This document shows, in pieces, positions 63,306-64,000 of a DNA stretch of 64,000 nt. This DNA comes from Leucobacter triazinivorans (lineage in GTDB: Bacteria; Actinomycetota; Actinomycetes; Actinomycetales; Microbacteriaceae). Position 1 is the first letter of the stretch, and each line of letters opens with the position of its first letter. Location of the stretch: assembly GCF_004208635.1 (NCBI RefSeq), contig NZ_CP035806.1, forward strand, positions 2,852,001-2,916,000. Reading direction: 5' to 3'. A program made the position numbers and the translations under genes. The notes beneath the pieces are model-generated. The model worked only from the letters and a program-made list of their open reading frames with translations, did not search any database and was not told the DNA's origin.

Positions 63306-64000
63306 CCTGCGCTGGCGACGCTTCCGGTGATACTTCCCCTCAACCCAAGAAACAATCGCCAAACGAAGCTCTTCCCGGGTCTCCCACACCTTCCGATCTA
63401 GAACATTCTTCTGCAAAAGCGAGAAGAAACTTTCCATCGCCGCGTTATCCCCAGCAGCACCCACGCGCCCCATCGAGCCCTGCAACTGGTGCCGACGTAA
63501 CGCCGATTGGAAGCTCTGGGAACGAAATTGACCGCCTCTGTCTGAGTGCACCACCGTCCCGACCGGACGACCGCGCTGCATGACCGCGTTCTCAAGCGCC
63601 CCCACCGCAAGCGATGCCTGCATGCGTGGCCCGATTGAGTAGCCGACGACTTTGTTAGACCAGACGTCTTTCACCGCGCACATGTACAGGCGACCCTCGT
63701 TCGTCCATTGCTCTGTAATGTCGGTCAACCACAACCGGTTCGGGCCCTGGGCGGTGAACTGGCGCTCGACGAGATCGTCACCCACCGGAGCACCAGCACG
63801 ACTGGCACGGCCCTTCCGCTTCGTGATCACTGATCGAATGCCTGCCTGTTTGCACAGCCGCCACACACGCCGTTCAGTGACGGCATAGCCGAGGCCCTGC
63901 ATCTCGTCAGCGAGGAACCGGTACCCAAACTCGGGATCTTCAGCATGAAGCGTACGCAGCACCCCGATGAGATGCCGATCATCAGCTTCGCGTTTCGAAA
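63209..64000 (-). mobile_element. IS3-family insertion sequence (cut by window edge)
   Basis: The right tip begins around 63209 (TGATGTCGGTTATGTTGACT) inside the methyltransferase gene, and the IS runs leftward to beyond 64000. It carries the OrfB-type transposase. The other end and OrfA are outside the window. Confidence 0.8.
63240..64000 (-). CDS. IS3-family transposase OrfB (partial N-terminus off window)
   Basis: Integrase-core (rve) transposase of IS3-type. DDE residues: Asp in LWLTDITEQWTNEGRLYMCA, Asp in VVHSDRGGQFRSQSFQ, Glu in GAAGDNAAMESFFSLLQKNV. The frame stays open to the window edge (DRHLIGVLRTLHAEDPEFGY), so the gene start lies beyond 64000. Preceding HTH_21-like region is partly present (TERRVWRLCKQAGIRSVITK). 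Catalytic residues are intact, so it could be active if OrfA is present. Confidence 0.9.
   Translation of the reverse strand, partial: SKREADDRHLIGVLRTLHAEDPEFGYRFLADEMQGLGYAVTERRVWRLCKQAGIRSVITKRKGRASRAGAPVGDDLVERQFTAQGPNRLWLTDITEQWTNEGRLYMCAVKDVWSNKVVGYSIGPRMQASLAVGALENAVMQRGRPVGTVVHSDRGGQFRSQSFQSALRRHQLQGSMGRVGAAGDNAAMESFFSLLQKNVLDRKVWETREELRLAIVSWVEGKYHRKRRQRRLGRLTPVEFEVVNVGSVALAA

Noticed and set aside
62947..63330. A 127-residue frame before the cytosine methyltransferase
   Set aside because: It overlaps the methyltransferase start in another frame and runs into the IS; the part before 63090 alone is too weak to call.

Overview
The window looks like chromosome from a high-GC Gram-positive bacterium, most likely Microbacteriaceae and possibly Leucobacter-like. 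This is inferred from very high GC codon use, leaderless-type starts, the gene order prmC-tsaC-wecA-atpI-atpBEFHAGDC and metG-tatD-rsmA-ispE-ABC-F, DUF2510/TM2 proteins and a MobF relaxase of actinobacterial type. No database search was possible.

Region 1 (1-14,007) is a plasmid-like integrated element. It starts inside a Fic toxin/VbhA-like antitoxin pair and a restriction-modification pair. A minus-strand block follows: ParA with a small ParB-like partner, SSB, a NrdH-like redoxin, an ArdC-like antirestriction protease, several small unknowns, and a primase-type replication protein with an RHH regulator. Nine copies of a palindromic site centred on AGTACT lie in this block, one just upstream of seven of its genes. 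Two related structured elements bounded by the same inverted repeat are also present. The element ends with a HigB-HigA-SecB-like toxin-antitoxin-chaperone module and a 3' fragment of tRNA-Phe, the expected footprint of integration into a tRNA gene.

Region 2 (14,047-25,382) is a second, separate island bounded by a 19-bp direct repeat that lies in the terminator just after the tRNA fragment. A tyrosine integrase and excisionase sit at its left end, and a terminase-small-subunit-like gene and partner at its right end. Between them are DUF2510 and TM2 proteins, uncharacterised genes, an IS256-family insertion sequence that cuts a gene, and an HTH regulator with an amber codon. The layout resembles a phage satellite or decayed prophage.

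Region 3 (25,383-49,940) is ordinary core chromosome: DUF2254 protein, GNAT, MFS transporter, cysE/cysK, prmC-tsaC-wecA, the complete F1Fo ATP synthase operon, YaaA, PP2C phosphatase, GABA aminotransferase, OsmC, and metG-tatD-rsmA-ispE.

Region 4 (49,941-55,420) lies between ispE and the ABC-F gene and looks accessory. It holds a 1,358-residue surface protein whose base composition flips from G/T-rich to C/A-rich along its length, a FrnE/DsbA-like oxidoreductase, a 54-residue peptide ending in a CC-x3-CC cluster, and a 101-bp tandem repeat.

Region 5 (55,421-64,000) starts with a chromosomal ABC-F gene broken off right after its second Walker B motif. A mobile element follows, with its own complete ABC-F gene, a small membrane protein, a MobF relaxase-helicase with a candidate oriT, and a cytosine methyltransferase interrupted by an IS3-family element that runs off the window.
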